A stretch of DNA of 64,000 nucleotides from Physcia stellaris (Eukaryota > Ascomycota > Lecanoromycetes > Caliciales > Physciaceae), in NCBI GenBank assembly GCA_018902385.1, contig JABSSW010000007.1:124001-188000 (forward strand), read 5' to 3'. Below the pieces are notes generated by a model that did no database searches, had not been told where the DNA came from, and worked only from the letters and a program-made list of their open reading frames with translations. This document shows positions 1 through 11,757 of the stretch, one piece after another (positions within the stretch are counted from its first letter, which is position 1; the number at the start of each line of letters is the position of its first letter). The translations under genes and the position numbers were made by a program.

Positions 1-387
1 GGACTCCAGCCTTGTCTACAATACGCCCACAGAGTCCGTCCAATGCATCGATTTCTCGAATCATTGTCCCCTTCCCAATTCCGCCGAAGGAAGGATTGCA
101 GGAGCAGACGCCCAAGTTTGATAATGAAGGTGTGACCAATACTGTTCTTGCGCCGGAACGAGCTGCTGCTGCAGATGCTTCGGTACCTGCATGTCCACCC
201 CCAATAACCACGACGTCAAAAGGCCTGTAGTAGATTTTCTGAACAGACTCATCAAACAAAATCGAGGTATTAAAGCTTACCTTGAAGCCCCATTGACGGT
301 GGCGAACCCTCGCCCACAGGCTTTTGACAACGCCCGGTGTCGATAAGCATGGTGCAGAGGCCAGCGTGAACGCTGCGGCTTCAGCAT
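1..387 (-). CDS. MTO1: Mitochondrial tRNA uridine-modification enzyme MTO1/GidA, N-terminal part
   Basis: This is the 5' end of a gene running off the left edge. Exon 1 is 281-387 and exon 2 is 1-224 (incomplete), with a 56-nt intron at 225-280 (GTAAGC...CTACAG). The first 35 residues are rich in Arg, His and Ala with no acid, as expected of a mitochondrial targeting sequence. Then comes the FAD-binding signature [15 protein letters not shown], followed by the GidA-family pattern [12 protein letters not shown] and REIDALDG. Known for the family: MTO1 is the FAD-dependent partner of MSS1 and makes the 5-carboxymethylaminomethyl group on U34 of mitochondrial tRNAs. The start is the first ATG that reads into the targeting peptide; an ATG further upstream is followed within four codons by a stop. 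The family is very conserved, so identity is secure although about 85% of the protein lies outside. Confidence 0.93.
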
Positions 388-701
388 CGAGTTTTACATC
401 ACAAGCATGGCGCCTGAGAGAAGGTATCGGACTTGACGAGCCCGGATCGCCAACCCTCGGAATTCACGCTGGCTGCGGGCCGAGATTGCCGAATTAGTCT
501 TAGGCTAAGGTATGAATAATCATGATCAAGAAATACTGAGTATGTATACATGTATGTAGTCACTTGAAATCCACTTCCTTTCGACTTGTATTTTCATCCG
601 AAAAAGCTGTACCATCCTATACCAATGTAGAACAAGCGCACCATGTCCGATTACAATTGATGCCTACAAATGAACTCTAATATACACCGAATGACGATTC
701 A
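388..701. other. Intergenic gap between MTO1 start and VPS45 stop
   Basis: This 314-nt gap must hold the MTO1 promoter and the VPS45 3' end, since both genes are on the minus strand. I see AT-rich sequence around 505-560 and no reading frame or RNA gene that can be supported. Confidence 0.5.
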
Positions 702-2688
702 TCATCGTCCCGCCTCGCGTCTTAACCGTCCGGCCGCTGACGACGATTCAGCGTCTGGCCAGCTTGACGTTGCGTCATCAATGTCTTCCAAAAAAGTCGT
801 ACTGTTTTGGATGCTCGTACCTCCTAGCACAACTCTCACGCCGGGGTAACTAGCGTTGACCTGCGCAACCATCTTCGCCTCTTCATAGGTGGTACCTCCT
901 ACTATGAAGACGATGATATCTTGCGGCTTGTCACGCGTACTTCCGCCGCCCTCAACAAATGGATATTGCTGTTCTTTCAGCCTCGCCTTGATAAGATTCT
1001 GCAAAGTGGCTTCTAGTCGGGGTGAGTGCTGCGTGTACACATTCTCAACACCTTTCAACCCTTTGAAACGATCTCTAGCGCCCGAGAATATTGATGCCGA
1101 TTCGAAAAGGTCAGAAAATCCCCCAGCAGCAGGCGGAGCCTGTAAAGAATGATGGTAGGTTAACAGCTTATTGATTATCTGCACGCGACGAGAAGATACG
1201 TTGCCGGCAGCGGTAAGAAGATCGAGTAGCATAGGTAGAGCACTTGATGGATGTTTCTCGTAACGTAATGAGTACAACGCTACAAGACGAAGCTTGCCAT
1301 CCGCCGGAACCTTGGGAGACTGGATAAGTCTTTGTAGATTCTGTATTGATTTGTCAGTGGATTGGGACTACCGTTTAGGATTGACTGCAGATACTTTAAG
1401 ATCGCTTGCGTGATTGTCATTGCAAGCTAGACTTTGTTCCAATTCGCTGACATCCAACAAGCTGTCCGCTCCGACGCGCCTGCTTAGCTCGCCAACAAGG
1501 GTAACGTGCTTGCTGACGTTGCCAGATAACTTGCGGAATTCGGGATAATCTTCGATAAATCGCTTCATATCGGAGATAGATTCCAAACTTGCGTTGCTCT
1601 TGGTCTTCGATTGATACTGTTCGACGTAGTCCTTGATGTTCCCTCCGAGGTCACCAAAATTGAGATACATATTCTTCTTGAAAAAGGGATCCTGATCTTG
1701 CGAAAGCACTACTTCCTTTAGCTCGGGTCTGATATCGGGCACCTCACTGAGATCGACTCGGCCGTTCTGGATGCCAAGCAGCTCATGCACCATTGCCTGG
1801 TAAGTCCATTGAGTTAGAAGCGGGGTTATGGGATCATCTCTACGGTCTAACAGCAGAAGGATTGGCGGAGTATCCGTCTTCCTAAAATCGAAGAGCTGCT
1901 CTTCTTGGGTCATCTGGTATCTGATCTCTGTAGCTAGTTTCTTCGTCATCAGGCTGTTTTTCTCATACCGTATTAACGGTTTCTTCTTTAGCGATAGCAG
2001 CAGAGCGACGACCCCTTCCGTGCAGCGCTGTAGAGCATCAGGATCCCATGCATCCGCCGTGCTACCCCATATCCGTTTCTTAGGAAACCCAAGGTCAAGG
2101 GAGCAGAGATCGGGGTTTACTACAATGTAGTCGCCGAAATACTCTTGAATGGAGCGTACCACCTCATTGTCGTCTGCTTCTGCAAGCCTTTCAAGAGATG
2201 ATTTGCGGATGACGTTACTGAAATCTGACCGTCTTCATTAGCTTATAGATAGCAAGAGCTTATAGTAGCTGCTGACAAATATTGTATTCGCCGTACTTGG
2301 GGTCGCGAAACTCGTCAATGAGGTGTTGGATTGAACCCGGTGACGGTCGGACGAAGCAAAGGCACCGCAGGTGTCGCATCTTCTCGCGATTCGCATTGTC
2401 GAGACGGCTGACCAAGGACTCATAAGCTTTGATCACTGAATAGCCACGGATCCGTACTCAATGAGATAGACTTCATGATTCAGCAGAGCTGATTGAGTTA
2501 TGGCGGTCGAGACAATTGTAACCTGAGGCAGTTAGCCCAATACTCTGACGTGTATATTTTTCTAAGACTCGCACTGTCTCACTGTCAAGCAGAAGTATTT
2601 TCATTTTTGAGGACGAGGAGCCCGTGGAACTTTCGCCGGCTGACACCATCTTGGAGATGTAGCCCGAGATCACCGACACGACATCCAT
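702..2688 (-). CDS. VPS45: Vacuolar/endosomal SM protein Vps45 (Sec1/Munc18 family)
   Basis: Five exons are supported: 2575-2688, 2458-2522, 2277-2407, 1395-2224 and 702-1340, encoding 592 aa, the usual Vps45 length. Four introns of 50-54 nt carry GT...AG ends. The N-terminus (MDVVSVISGYISKMVSAG, then KMKILLLDSET) is that of Vps45. The middle has the SM-protein blocks LLDRRDDPITPLLTQWTYQ and FRKLSGNVSKHVTLVGELS, and the C-terminal part has DIIVFIVGGTTYEEA. Known role: Vps45 binds the syntaxin-like SNAREs Tlg2 and Pep12 and their complexes to drive fusion of Golgi-derived vesicles with endosomes; it is a peripheral cytosolic protein. Divergently transcribed from SPC1 across 285 nt. No odd residues noticed. 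Confidence 0.96.
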
Positions 2689-2973
2689 TGTTGCTTATGG
2701 TAGATTGAGTTTTGAGTGGAAGCATCACGACTACCGTTTAGGCATATGTCTTCAATGAGTGCTCAAGCTGAACATCGCATCAAATACAATCGCAGATGCC
2801 TTACATCCTCCAATTCTCTGGTGTTGCATGTAACCCTAGGCCCTTTCTCTTGGCGTCAATGCCGCGCTATCGGCGGCTATTGCCGTTTCCTCTACCAAGT
2901 AGAGTATCCAACTTGACAGCTTGCAGCGATTCCCATCGAGCCATTATTCCGCCATTCGCTGCAAACTGTAATT
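2689..2973. promoter_or_regulatory. Divergent promoter region VPS45 / SPC1
   Basis: The 285 nt between the two start codons must drive both genes. No clear TATA box is visible. Small open frames here look random. Confidence 0.5.
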
Positions 2974-3396
2974 ATGGCGGACGAGCTCTTAAAACAAGTA
3001 CAGGAATTCTTCGAAGGCCAAATCGTATGTCTTTTTCCCCTTGTCAATTGAATCAAATAAAGCTGATCCATCGTGCCACGCCAGGATTTCGAAGGCCAGA
3101 AGCAAACAGAACAATTTACTACCCTCATCCTCTCCGCTACCGGCGTAAGTCCTAGAGGCCTTCGAGCGCGGTGGTTCACCCACCATTTGTCCTCTGCGGC
3201 TAATAACAACTAGGTCCTTGCGTTCATCCTGGGCTTTATACAGCAAAACATTTTCACTACGCTCTGGGTTGGATTAGTGGGGACGGCATTGACTTTCGTG
3301 ATGGTCGTCCCTCCTTTTCCCATATACAGAGAATCTCCGCAACCATGGCTACCCGCGGGTGTTGGTATGGCAGGCGGCACCATTACTGTTAGCTGA
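2974..3396 (+). CDS. SPC1: Signal peptidase complex subunit 1 (SPC12 family)
   Basis: Exons 2974-3024, 3085-3144 and 3214-3396 give 97 aa, the family length. Introns are GTATGT...CCAG and GTAAGT...CTAG. The protein starts MADELLKQVQEFFEGQIDF. It then has two close hydrophobic segments (VLAFILGFIQQNIFTTLW and LVGTALTFVMVVPPF) and ends in PIYRESPQPWLPAGV. The two-TM hairpin with cytosolic ends and the 'DFEGQ' start are typical of SPCS1. Known role: non-catalytic subunit of the ER signal peptidase complex, which shields transmembrane segments from cleavage. It shares a divergent promoter region with VPS45. The start is the only ATG giving the family N-terminus. Confidence 0.92.
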
Positions 3397-4305
3397 TCCG
3401 ATTTGAAGAACGAGCAGACAGTGGGGAAGCATGGAGCAGCCAGGGGTGACGGAGTGTCAAGGCATAGCGCTGCATATTCTGGTGCTGATATAGGGTTGAG
3501 AGTGGTTCCGTTACGTCAAGCATTTGAGCATTGCAGGTGTCACCGGATCAGGGCATCATCGCAGGCTGTTTCTTGGGCACAGGGAAATTCAATCGTATCT
3601 ACAATATTAGGAGCTATTGACCTCTCAGACAACCAGTCAAATAATAGCAAAAAGCCATGAAGTTACTTAAGTGGCGGCATGAGGTGTTATGAAAAAGCTG
3701 ATGAGAAGAAACATGATAGTAACAGAGGACATTCGAGTCGGCTAAATGGGCTATTTGCATATATTCATTGACGAGCCGTCACATCGTGCTGAAGCTCGTG
3801 TGGAGGAATAGCGTCGATACAGCAGCACTGGGGCCGAAGTCTGTTGCCAGCGTGGTGTATAAGCTTTTGACTTGAAATCCTTTCAGCGGACAGTGGTTTA
3901 TTTGCCCGCTTCCCCCAAAAGAAGGGCTAACGAGGTTCCGAAAACCTTCAGAGTCAACTTCCGGGCGCAGGGACATCGTTCTCTCGACGAATATAAAAGA
4001 ATTGCATATTCCTTGCTTTAGTTGAGCGCATTAGAGCCCTCCAATGAGCTGCGAAACCAACAGTGACTCCTTCATCGTGAGCAGCTCATGCTTGAGTTGC
4101 AGTGCGATGGACGCGTCAGATGAAATGGTGGTCCACTATCCCATACCGTATCGTGTCAGTGAATTCGTACTCCCAGTGATTGTTATGAGCTTACCCTTCT
4201 CTAAGATTGACACTAGGATGCGGATGGATTGCAGGAACTAGACCTTGGCGGTAATGGTGTCTTTGGGGAGTCGAAGGGATGTAGGGATATTCTAAGCTGC
4301 CCCTC
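3397..4305. other. Convergent gap SPC1 / SEC15 (909 nt), no supported gene
   Basis: The stretch lies between two stop codons, so a promoter is not required. Short frames of 60-85 codons occur on both strands (3403-3660 plus, 3779-3976 minus, 4044-4241 plus) but show no motif, no fungal start context and no splice-supported extension. I treat them as chance. It presumably contains two 3' UTRs; it is longer than needed for that. Confidence 0.4.
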
Positions 4306-6847
4306 TTAGGACTTAATGCCGAATCTCGAGGATAGTGTTGTGAATTTATCTGTTTTCGCAGGGCTTTGTACGGAGTGCGTAAGTCTGGAATGAAAGTATC
4401 AACACCTGCATTGTTGCCTTTCTCATGCTCAGGAGAAAGATCGAAACGTACTTCTCCACTAATGTGCGACCGTTCATTGCATCAACCCTGCCGTATTTTT
4501 TGTTCCTTGTCGACATGTCGTAGAATTCATCCGAATTATCCGATTGCATCAAGGCGACAGTTTGTTGCAATTCTTCCAGATTCTGACCCAAGATAGGATT
4601 CCCAAGTGTGTTTACGAACTCCGTCAAGTATCGAACGTCTTTGGCAAGGGCGGCCACCCCGTTGGGGTTTATTCGTTTAACGTCCGGTGACAAAGGCAAT
4701 CCCTATGTAGAGCTATCTAAGCCAAAGTGACATCATAACTGGATAGGGCACTTACGAGAATCATTGTTGCGGCATGACTTAGAGCATCAAAATAGATCAG
4801 CTCTTTGATTTCTGTTGGAAGTCCCAGCAATACTGAGCCCATGATGTTTGAAAGGTATGTTGTCAAGGTCTGCATGTAATTGCTTGGCTCTGTCTCAAGC
4901 GTGGGTGCGAGCCTGTAGATCACTTGTTAGCAAGAAAGATCCTGGCGGGCAAAATAATGAAGGAGTGCAACGTACCAGTCGTATTCGGCGGTCTCGATAA
5001 GATCATCGATCTTTGAGTTGACTAGCTCAAAGATTCGTTTCTCGGCGGTCTTCTTGTTGTTCCGGAACTCTTCAGTGGCCTTCAAGACAATAGTGCCACC
5101 AGCTGATGCGGTGGACCTAGCTGCTACAAGTAATTGTTCAAGCTCTTGACATGCAAATTCGAAATGCTCTAGATTGATGAGAATCTGTACAATCTGGCCT
5201 AGATATTGGGAGCTAAGTCGTTCCACAAGTGACTGGCACACTTTCTCGGATAGAAGCTCGTCAAGAGAAGCTCGTAATGTCTCGTCTATGACTCGCGGAT
5301 GCTGGAAATGGTCATCTGAGAAGAAGTAAAATTGGTTCAGGAAATTTCGTATGTCGATACAGCATAAGGGGTACATCTGAGAAAATGGCAAAACGCATGG
5401 GAAGCGAAGATCCTCGCGAGCCTTGTCGGGAGTGTACCAGCTAACGTTGACTACTTTGTCATACTCGTCCAATTTGTTGATTGGCATTGGCATATAGTCA
5501 TCCGTGGAAACTACCTCTTGGAAGTCGTCACTAAACCTTCTCTTAAGAAGTTCTGCGTATTTTTCGAATAATGTCAAAAGGAAAGTGTCCAAGGCGCCCA
5601 CACGATAGTCCCAAGAGTCCATGGTTTGTATGAAAAGTGCAATGGCCCCTTTGATACGAAGTAGCATCTCGGCATTGTCTACTTCGTGTAATGCTTTGGC
5701 GATCAGCATGATGGCGGTTTGGCACATGGAGTCCCACAATTCCTCGACGTCTGCTGCAGAGCGTAAATCCGGTGCCTTTTTCGTGGTTGCCTTTTCAACA
5801 ATGGCGAAACCTGCAATACCTTCAAGGAGTTCGTTCAGGCTTGCTCCTTCAGGATCGACGAGAGTTATTGAAGCGGGCATCAAGAGATCCTTCTGCTGCC
5901 TACGAGTTGTCGCGTATTCTGCTCGGAACCTGTCGCTCTCACCGAGGGCATCGTGGATATGGATACACTCAAAAAGTGGTGTGAAATCCACCTGCACTTC
6001 ATCGTTGTCAAGCAAATCGAACTCCTCGGTCTCGTCGGATGTTAATTCTATCGCTGAATTCAACTTAAAGTTGCTTAAGTAATTGTTGGCCTCTGCACGG
6101 TCCTTTTGTCTCGTTCTCCTCTGCTCGGTGTGATAGAAAGCTACTTCGCCCAGATATGGAGTGGTCTCGCGAATACGGTAGAGCCACGTATTGAGGTCTG
6201 TCATGACTGCCTCAGCAATGAGTTTTTTTGTGGCTGGGACGGACTTTTGTATCAAATCAGCAATCTTGTATTGAGTTATCTCCTTCAGGTGCACGTTCTG
6301 AAGCTCATCTAGGGCTCTGAGAGCTGAATAATGACTCTTCTTCCCTAGCAGATCGTGGACTTGGTTGGCTAACTGTAGAACTTCTAGGCAATCACGCAAA
6401 GCCTGGGTAGCTTCGTCGATATTCTGGCGCACCCCCCGTGATTCTACTAGTGCTCGCTTCTGCTCAGCCAGCTTTTCCGTACTCGATTGTATGGACTGGT
6501 TGAGATGGAGTATTTCGGTTGTCAAATTGACGGTGCCCTCACGGACCTGAAGAAGTTGGTTGACCGAGCTGACGAAGCCTTGATGGTTTGTGTTGCATAT
6601 TTTCTCGATTTCAGCTTCCCTATCAGCGGAATACTGTGTGAGAGACTGCAATAGCTGCTGTCCTCGACCGCCTCGACTGGCGTCTTTAATGGCAGGAATG
6701 AGCTGGTTTAAATATTCATTGTCTGAGGGAGACTGTACGGTCTAGAGATCGGTCAGCGTTGGTCGACGTGGTTTCGGAAGGACTAAGGACACCGACCTGC
6801 TGCACTGCGAAGTCCAGCTCGCTGCGTGGGTCAATGAGAGAAGGCAT
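4306..6847 (-). CDS. SEC15: Exocyst subunit Sec15
   Basis: Five exons: 6797-6847, 4976-6741, 4756-4912, 4452-4702 and 4306-4384, together 767 aa, close to fungal Sec15. Introns are 53-67 nt. The N-terminal half is coiled-coil-like, with repeated Q/L/E heptads around LNQSIQSSTEKLAEQKRAL. The C-terminal half contains LPEDxxR-type helical repeats (for example YMPMPINKLDEYDKVV and FPFSQMYPLCC-like FPCVLPFSQMYPLCC). The last exons give IRNKKYGRVDA-like STRNKKYGRVDAMNG and end LSSRFGIKS, the family C-terminus. Known role: Sec15 links the Rab Sec4 on secretory vesicles to the exocyst at sites of polarised growth. The chosen start gives MPSLIDPRSELDFAVQQ; a longer in-frame start at 6898 would add 17 residues and cannot be excluded. 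Confidence 0.94.
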
Positions 6848-7878
6848 CTCTGGTGTTGCTGAAGCGAGCGAAGCTTTGATGAATTTGGCTCCTTTCACAC
6901 TGATTCTAGAAGCATTTCTTAAACCTAGATTAGCACAGCGACTATGCTGAACCTGATGACTCCAATCTTTCGTTGCTTTCGCTAGGATCAGCCCTCACAT
7001 CCACTACTACAGTAGCTCACTCAAGGTACCTTACTGCTACTCGAGGTAACTCGAACAATAATGTAGCCTCGTAAGGCTGGGCCGACCCCTGTCACAGGAC
7101 TTGGCAACTGCTCCCGTTCCTGGCTTATGTACCCTAAGCGAGCAGTAGCGTGAAATGCAGGCAAGCTAAAAGACGTCCTGTCTTCCAATCTCATGTACCA
7201 GGGAACTTCACATCAACCATGGTACCCCCATCTCGACTACTCAACTGCCATGATGCCGAGTATGTTTTTGGTCACCCCTAGCTGTAAAGTAGATCACAGC
7301 CAGATTCTTGAATGCATTGGCTGTTTCCAGGCAACGCTCTGCGATTTCATATTCGAGCTGTAGATTGTAAATCCCATCACCCGTACGCAATATCTTCAAG
7401 GCGTTTACCAAATGGAAAGATGGCGTCAGGGTCCTGAAAAGCGATAAGACCCCGCTATGGCAATTCATGGACCCACCCAAGATCAGGATGAAGAGCTTCC
7501 CTTGACACAATCTCCTCGGCTTCTTCCTTACCCTGTACTCGGCCAACAACACAATCGAGTTCTTTGTCGTTACCGTATCCACCAATTTGTCACCATCACA
7601 TGATCCTGTCCAACACTCCCCTCCCCCAGCTTCGTATCCACCATAAGAACATCACTTCCCCCGATCTCCTCTTCCTCCCTTTCCCCTTTCCCCCTTCTGT
7701 TCTCAAGTCAGGATCTTCAAAATCTTGATTTTCCTCTTGGTAAATTGTCTCTTCTTCTGGTGTGGAAGTGTCCCGAGCCAGGAACGTCTGGCTTCTGTAT
7801 ACTCTACTATTGCTGAGAATCTTTCTGGTCAGAAGTTCAGGATCACAAGGACCCTTCTAATCCAATAGCCTACTCATC
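6848..7878. promoter_or_regulatory. Divergent promoter region SEC15 / MEI2-like
   Basis: A 1,031-nt gap. The part next to the MEI2-like start is strongly pyrimidine-rich on the plus strand (about 7600-7760, runs of CCTTTCCCC and CTCCTCTTCCTCC), typical of a filamentous-fungal core promoter and 5' leader. A 114-codon minus-strand frame at 7241-7585 has no recognisable motif and sits inside this likely prom­oter, so I do not call it. Confidence 0.5.
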
Positions 7879-10321
7879 ATGGTTGAAGCAAACCGTCATC
7901 GTAATGGCCTTGCCGGAAGCCCCAGCTCGTCTGAGACCGTCAACTCGGCTCAGAACACTCCGGAAACCAAGCTCACCACCTTCTCCCCAGAAGAACTTCG
8001 TTCCGGCTACAAAGCACCGAAGACCGGTCTCGTGAGGCTGAAAGTCCCTCCTGCTTTCTCTCTTGAAGTATTTTCGAAGGCTAGTCCCAGTAGCAAAGCT
8101 GGCAATGTCCCAGCACTTGGTTCAGCCGATCCTTTTGTGGGCTCATCTGCCACCTTGAGCACTGGCCGACGCCCGAACGATGGGCCCAAGCTTTCTCCAA
8201 TTGCTTCCAGCTTCACTCCAATTGGATCTCAGGGTGGTCTTTTTAAGAATAACACACGTCAGAATTTCAACCTGCCTGCATCCGCCTCCAATACTTCATT
8301 CGGATCTGCAGACACCAATTTCAGCGGGCTTTCTCCCAGCGCCAATAGGTTTTCGGGCAAATTTGAAGCCCACGATGGTCTTTCTGCTGTTTCGGCAGAT
8401 GTGACACCCCGTCAAAGCCAGCCGTCGATGGCGAGCCCTCCTAGGAAGTTCCCCAAAGTTGGCCAGTTTTCCTCGGACATCAATACCTCCAGGTACCTTT
8501 TCATCGCAAACATCTCTACCAAGACGTCCATGGCCGAGCTTGAGCAGTTTTTCCACGTAGGTCGTACTTTAATGTGTCTTGAAAAGTCCCTAACATATGT
8601 TAGCATGACTTTTTCCCCACCTTGAAGAATCTCGGAATCAACGAGTTACTCCTGACTGGTACCGTCTATGTCAGCTTCGGTGATATCCGCGAGACAATCA
8701 AGGCGTACACGAAGGTCAAGGACCTACGCCCTAGCTGGCAGGTCAACTTTATCGGCACACCAAACTACTTCATCAAGCAGAACATGGCAATCCCATCAAT
8801 CGTATTTGAGGCGCAGATCCTTATCAAGGCCGAATACGGAGGACCCGTCGAACAATTTGACTCCAACGGCATTGGTATTGTGATCAAGGAGCTGCTCACG
8901 AATTACGGTGATGTGATGGCCATGGAGCTAGTTGAGGAACCTCTTCCCTTGGCATTGTACCGAGTCGAGTTCCATAACACCACTACTGCAACTTCTGCTC
9001 TCCTGGGTCTCAACGGTTTCAAGATTGCTGTAGGAGCTCCCTGTACATTGGATGACAGTTTGGCTAACCTGGCCAGGCATGTACCTTAAGCGTTCAGCAC
9101 TACTACGGCAGCCATGGGGAGTCTTCCCCACAGTATGTTGATCTCCACCGTCCCCTTATCATCGGTCAAGACGATACAAGCTTAGGCAATGCATTGAGTG
9201 GTTTGACATTGAATGGTCCATCTGCTGGGTTTGCTCAGGAAGTGTCGACCTCACCAGGGATATCAGGAGGTTATGGGCAAGACATAGTGAACCCGTCGCT
9301 ATTCGCTCAGTACCCCATGCCACAGCTCTCCGCTGGACGATCTTTTGCTTTCCACAGAGATTTCAATACCCACCAGATGCCAACCCCCCTAAATCTTCAG
9401 AAGACCAATTTCAATGGCCCAGAGTCAGGGGAGACCTCACCGTTCAGCCCATTCTTTAGTCCTTATCCTGAGTATGGCATGCAGTCTCCTCTTTGGTCCC
9501 CGTATACGCCCGGGGCCATTGGACAGGAGCGTAGCGCGTCTGGGCTTTCTCCGTATCGTGCTGGGTATTACTCTTCGCATCAACGAATACCGCACAAATA
9601 CATGGGACGCAACTCTGATTTTCCTTCTGGACACCACAATGTTGTCGATGTGGAGCGAATCCGCCAAGGCTTAGATGTTCGCACTACGATCATGCTACGC
9701 AATATCCCCAACAAAATTGATCAGGTAATGCTCAAGGACATTGTTGACGAGACAAGTCGTGGCAAATATGACTTCATGTATCTGCGTATCGACTTCGCCA
9801 ACAACTGCAACGTTGGCTATGCTTTCATCAACTTCGAAGACCCGTACCACATCATCGACTTCATGAATGCTAGAGCAGGCAACCGCTGGAACCGGTTCAA
9901 CAGCGAGAAGGTCGCCGAAGTGTCTTACGCCACTATTCAGGGCCGAGACTGTCTGATACAGAAATTCCGCAATAGCTCGGTCATGCTTGAGCACCCGTCT
10001 TTCCGCCCAAAGATATTTCATACAACTGGGTCCATGGCTGGGACTGAAGATATTTTCCCGGGTCCGGACAATCCATCCAAGATGCGCCGTAGTGTGGAGA
10101 ATGCGGAACATGTTGGGCTTTTCGCCCCACGCGCTGGACAGAATTTCCGCGATGAACAACGTCGTCGCCGTTCTCAGTACGACCGTGGTACTCGCCTGGC
10201 TGAGATGGAAGACGCTTATGACATTGACCGCCCCAACTACCGCGGTGACTTGGTCCCTTACTATCCAGGCCCACCGTTGAGGTACCGTCGTTCGTCGCCT
10301 TACCTTCCAATCTATGAATAG
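7879..10321 (+). CDS. Mei2-like RNA-binding protein (RRM, C-terminal Mei2-type RRM)
   Basis: Exons 7879-8556, about 8604-9029 and 9077-10321 give about 782 aa. The first acceptor is uncertain: 8603 adds HDFFPTLK, 8627 does not; both keep frame. The first ~200 residues are Ser/Pro-rich and disordered. A degenerate first RRM follows (SRYLFIANISTKTSMAELEQ ... GTVYVSFGDIRE), then a second weak RRM. The C-terminal RRM has the Mei2 hallmarks TIMLRNIPNKIDQ, YDFMYLRIDFANNCNVGYAF and GRDCLIQKFRNSSVM. Known role: in fission yeast Mei2 binds meiRNA and switches cells into meiosis; in filamentous fungi the family is conserved but little studied. A long pyrimidine-rich leader precedes the start codon. Confidence 0.9.
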
Positions 10322-10908
10322 CTTTGGCTATACTCGAGCTCCCTTTCACAAACCAACATCTACACGTTTTTCTGGTTTGGCATCGGCCGTGCTGCATCAT
10401 TGGTCCTGGAAGTAATGCCCAGTTTGCCTGCCGAGCTATCTGAGCTTTGGTTTGACAGTCTCGCTATGGAAAGGAATTGGAGGATTGAGCCCTTGACACG
10501 ATACCTTGATCTTCACCAGTTCTAACTTTGTTATGTCAAAAGCGCGGTTGTTTCGCAAGTGGCGCTGTTATATGTGACTAGTTGTTTGCTCTAAGCTTCG
10601 ATCTGGGTTACTATTCCTCGCTGGTGTGTGAGACCTTTGCTTTTATGGAATACTTCCCGTTCTTGAGGGATGCAGTCAAAATATGTAGCAGAGTTTTGAA
10701 ACTCGATAAGTCGACAGAAATCTGTCGAGCACAGCATTCATATCAAATACTCTTGCACAGTTGATGTTCTCTAGCTACGCTTTTCGTGACTTTTCCTCTA
10801 AAAGCTTCAACTCATCATCATCCCACAATAATGTCATGAATCCATTCCCAAACTCGCAAAGGCTCATCAACAACAGCCATTAATATGTTTGATTTCGCTC
10901 TCGTGTAG
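10322..10908. other. MEI2-like 3' region and RMP1 upstream region
   Basis: A tandem gap of nearly 600 nt. It should hold the MEI2-like 3' UTR, the RMP1 promoter and the unplaced first exon of RMP1. A candidate ATG lies near 10764 (followed by CTCTAGC), but no join is convincing. Confidence 0.35.
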
Positions 10909-11710
10909 CAATTAAAAGCTCAAATGGAACCTCGGATCCCGATCCACCCCTCCGCTCATCCTTACAAATCCTCCACCTCCTCAACCACCGCAACAAAAAC
11001 CAACACCGCCAAGCGCATTGGTGGAAATGGCTATCCATGCTCCGCCGAAATCTCCAAAAGTTGATCACCGAGCTCGAAGCAGCCGAAAGCGTGCGCTCCG
11101 ATGCAAGGATTTCTTACATGAGTGACCATTTACTGCCCCGATGCTATTTGTGAGAGAATTCATTTATTTACTCACCTATGTATCCTTTTCGTTTCTTTTC
11201 TCATTTTCCTATCTGTAGCATCAAAGAATTCGGAGTCGATGAGCACAGCTGAGACGAATGTGCAGAGCTTTCACACAAGTTGTGCGGGATGGTCAGTTCT
11301 CTGCGCTTGGGCTGGTGCTTGTTGCGGAGCTAGCGAGGGTGTGGAAGTGCCTCGGAGGGGAGGAGAGAGTAAGTAGAGTGCCGCGGGAGAGTGCTGCTAT
11401 TGGAGTCGACGACGTGGCTATGGATGTAGAGGAGAGATTGAGGGAGGATGTGGGGGAGGCCGTTGAGAGGGTGCCTGAGCCGGAGACCTCTTCGGCAGAT
11501 GTGAGCGCAGAACTCGCGGTGAGTATGGAGGACGTAGGAGCAAATTTGAAGACGGAAGTGGTGGAGTCACTCGTGCCTGGGTCATCAGAGCCTGCTGCGG
11601 AAAGCATGGGTACGCGATCAAACCTGAATTAGACGAAAGCCCAGAAGCGTAAGAGTGGCAAGGTCAAGAAGAGCAGCGTGATCGACGATCTCTTTCGAGG
11701 ACTGGATTGA
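10909..11710 (+). CDS. RMP1: RNase MRP protein subunit Rmp1 (start not resolved)
   Basis: Conserved coding blocks are 10909-11149, 11266-11518 and 11633-11710. The first carries LLNHRNKNQHRQAHWWKWL and RRNLQKLITELEAAE, the second AFTQVVRDGQFSALGLVLVA and ELARVW, and the last ends KAQKRKSGKVKKSS...DDLFRGLD. These match the Rmp1 family in order. Introns are 116 nt (GTGAGA...TGCAG) and 114 nt (GTGAGT...ATTAG); ignoring the second gives a false C-terminus. Known role: Rmp1 is specific to RNase MRP, the RNP that cleaves pre-rRNA at A3. No ATG is in frame upstream of 10909 before a stop, so a short 5' exon must exist; GTGTAG at 10903-10908 would be its acceptor. The stop is only 47 nt from the LAS21 stop. 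Confidence 0.8.
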
Positions 11711-11757
11711 GTATCTTCTCACTATACTCAAGGAGAACTATACTACAACTACGCTAT

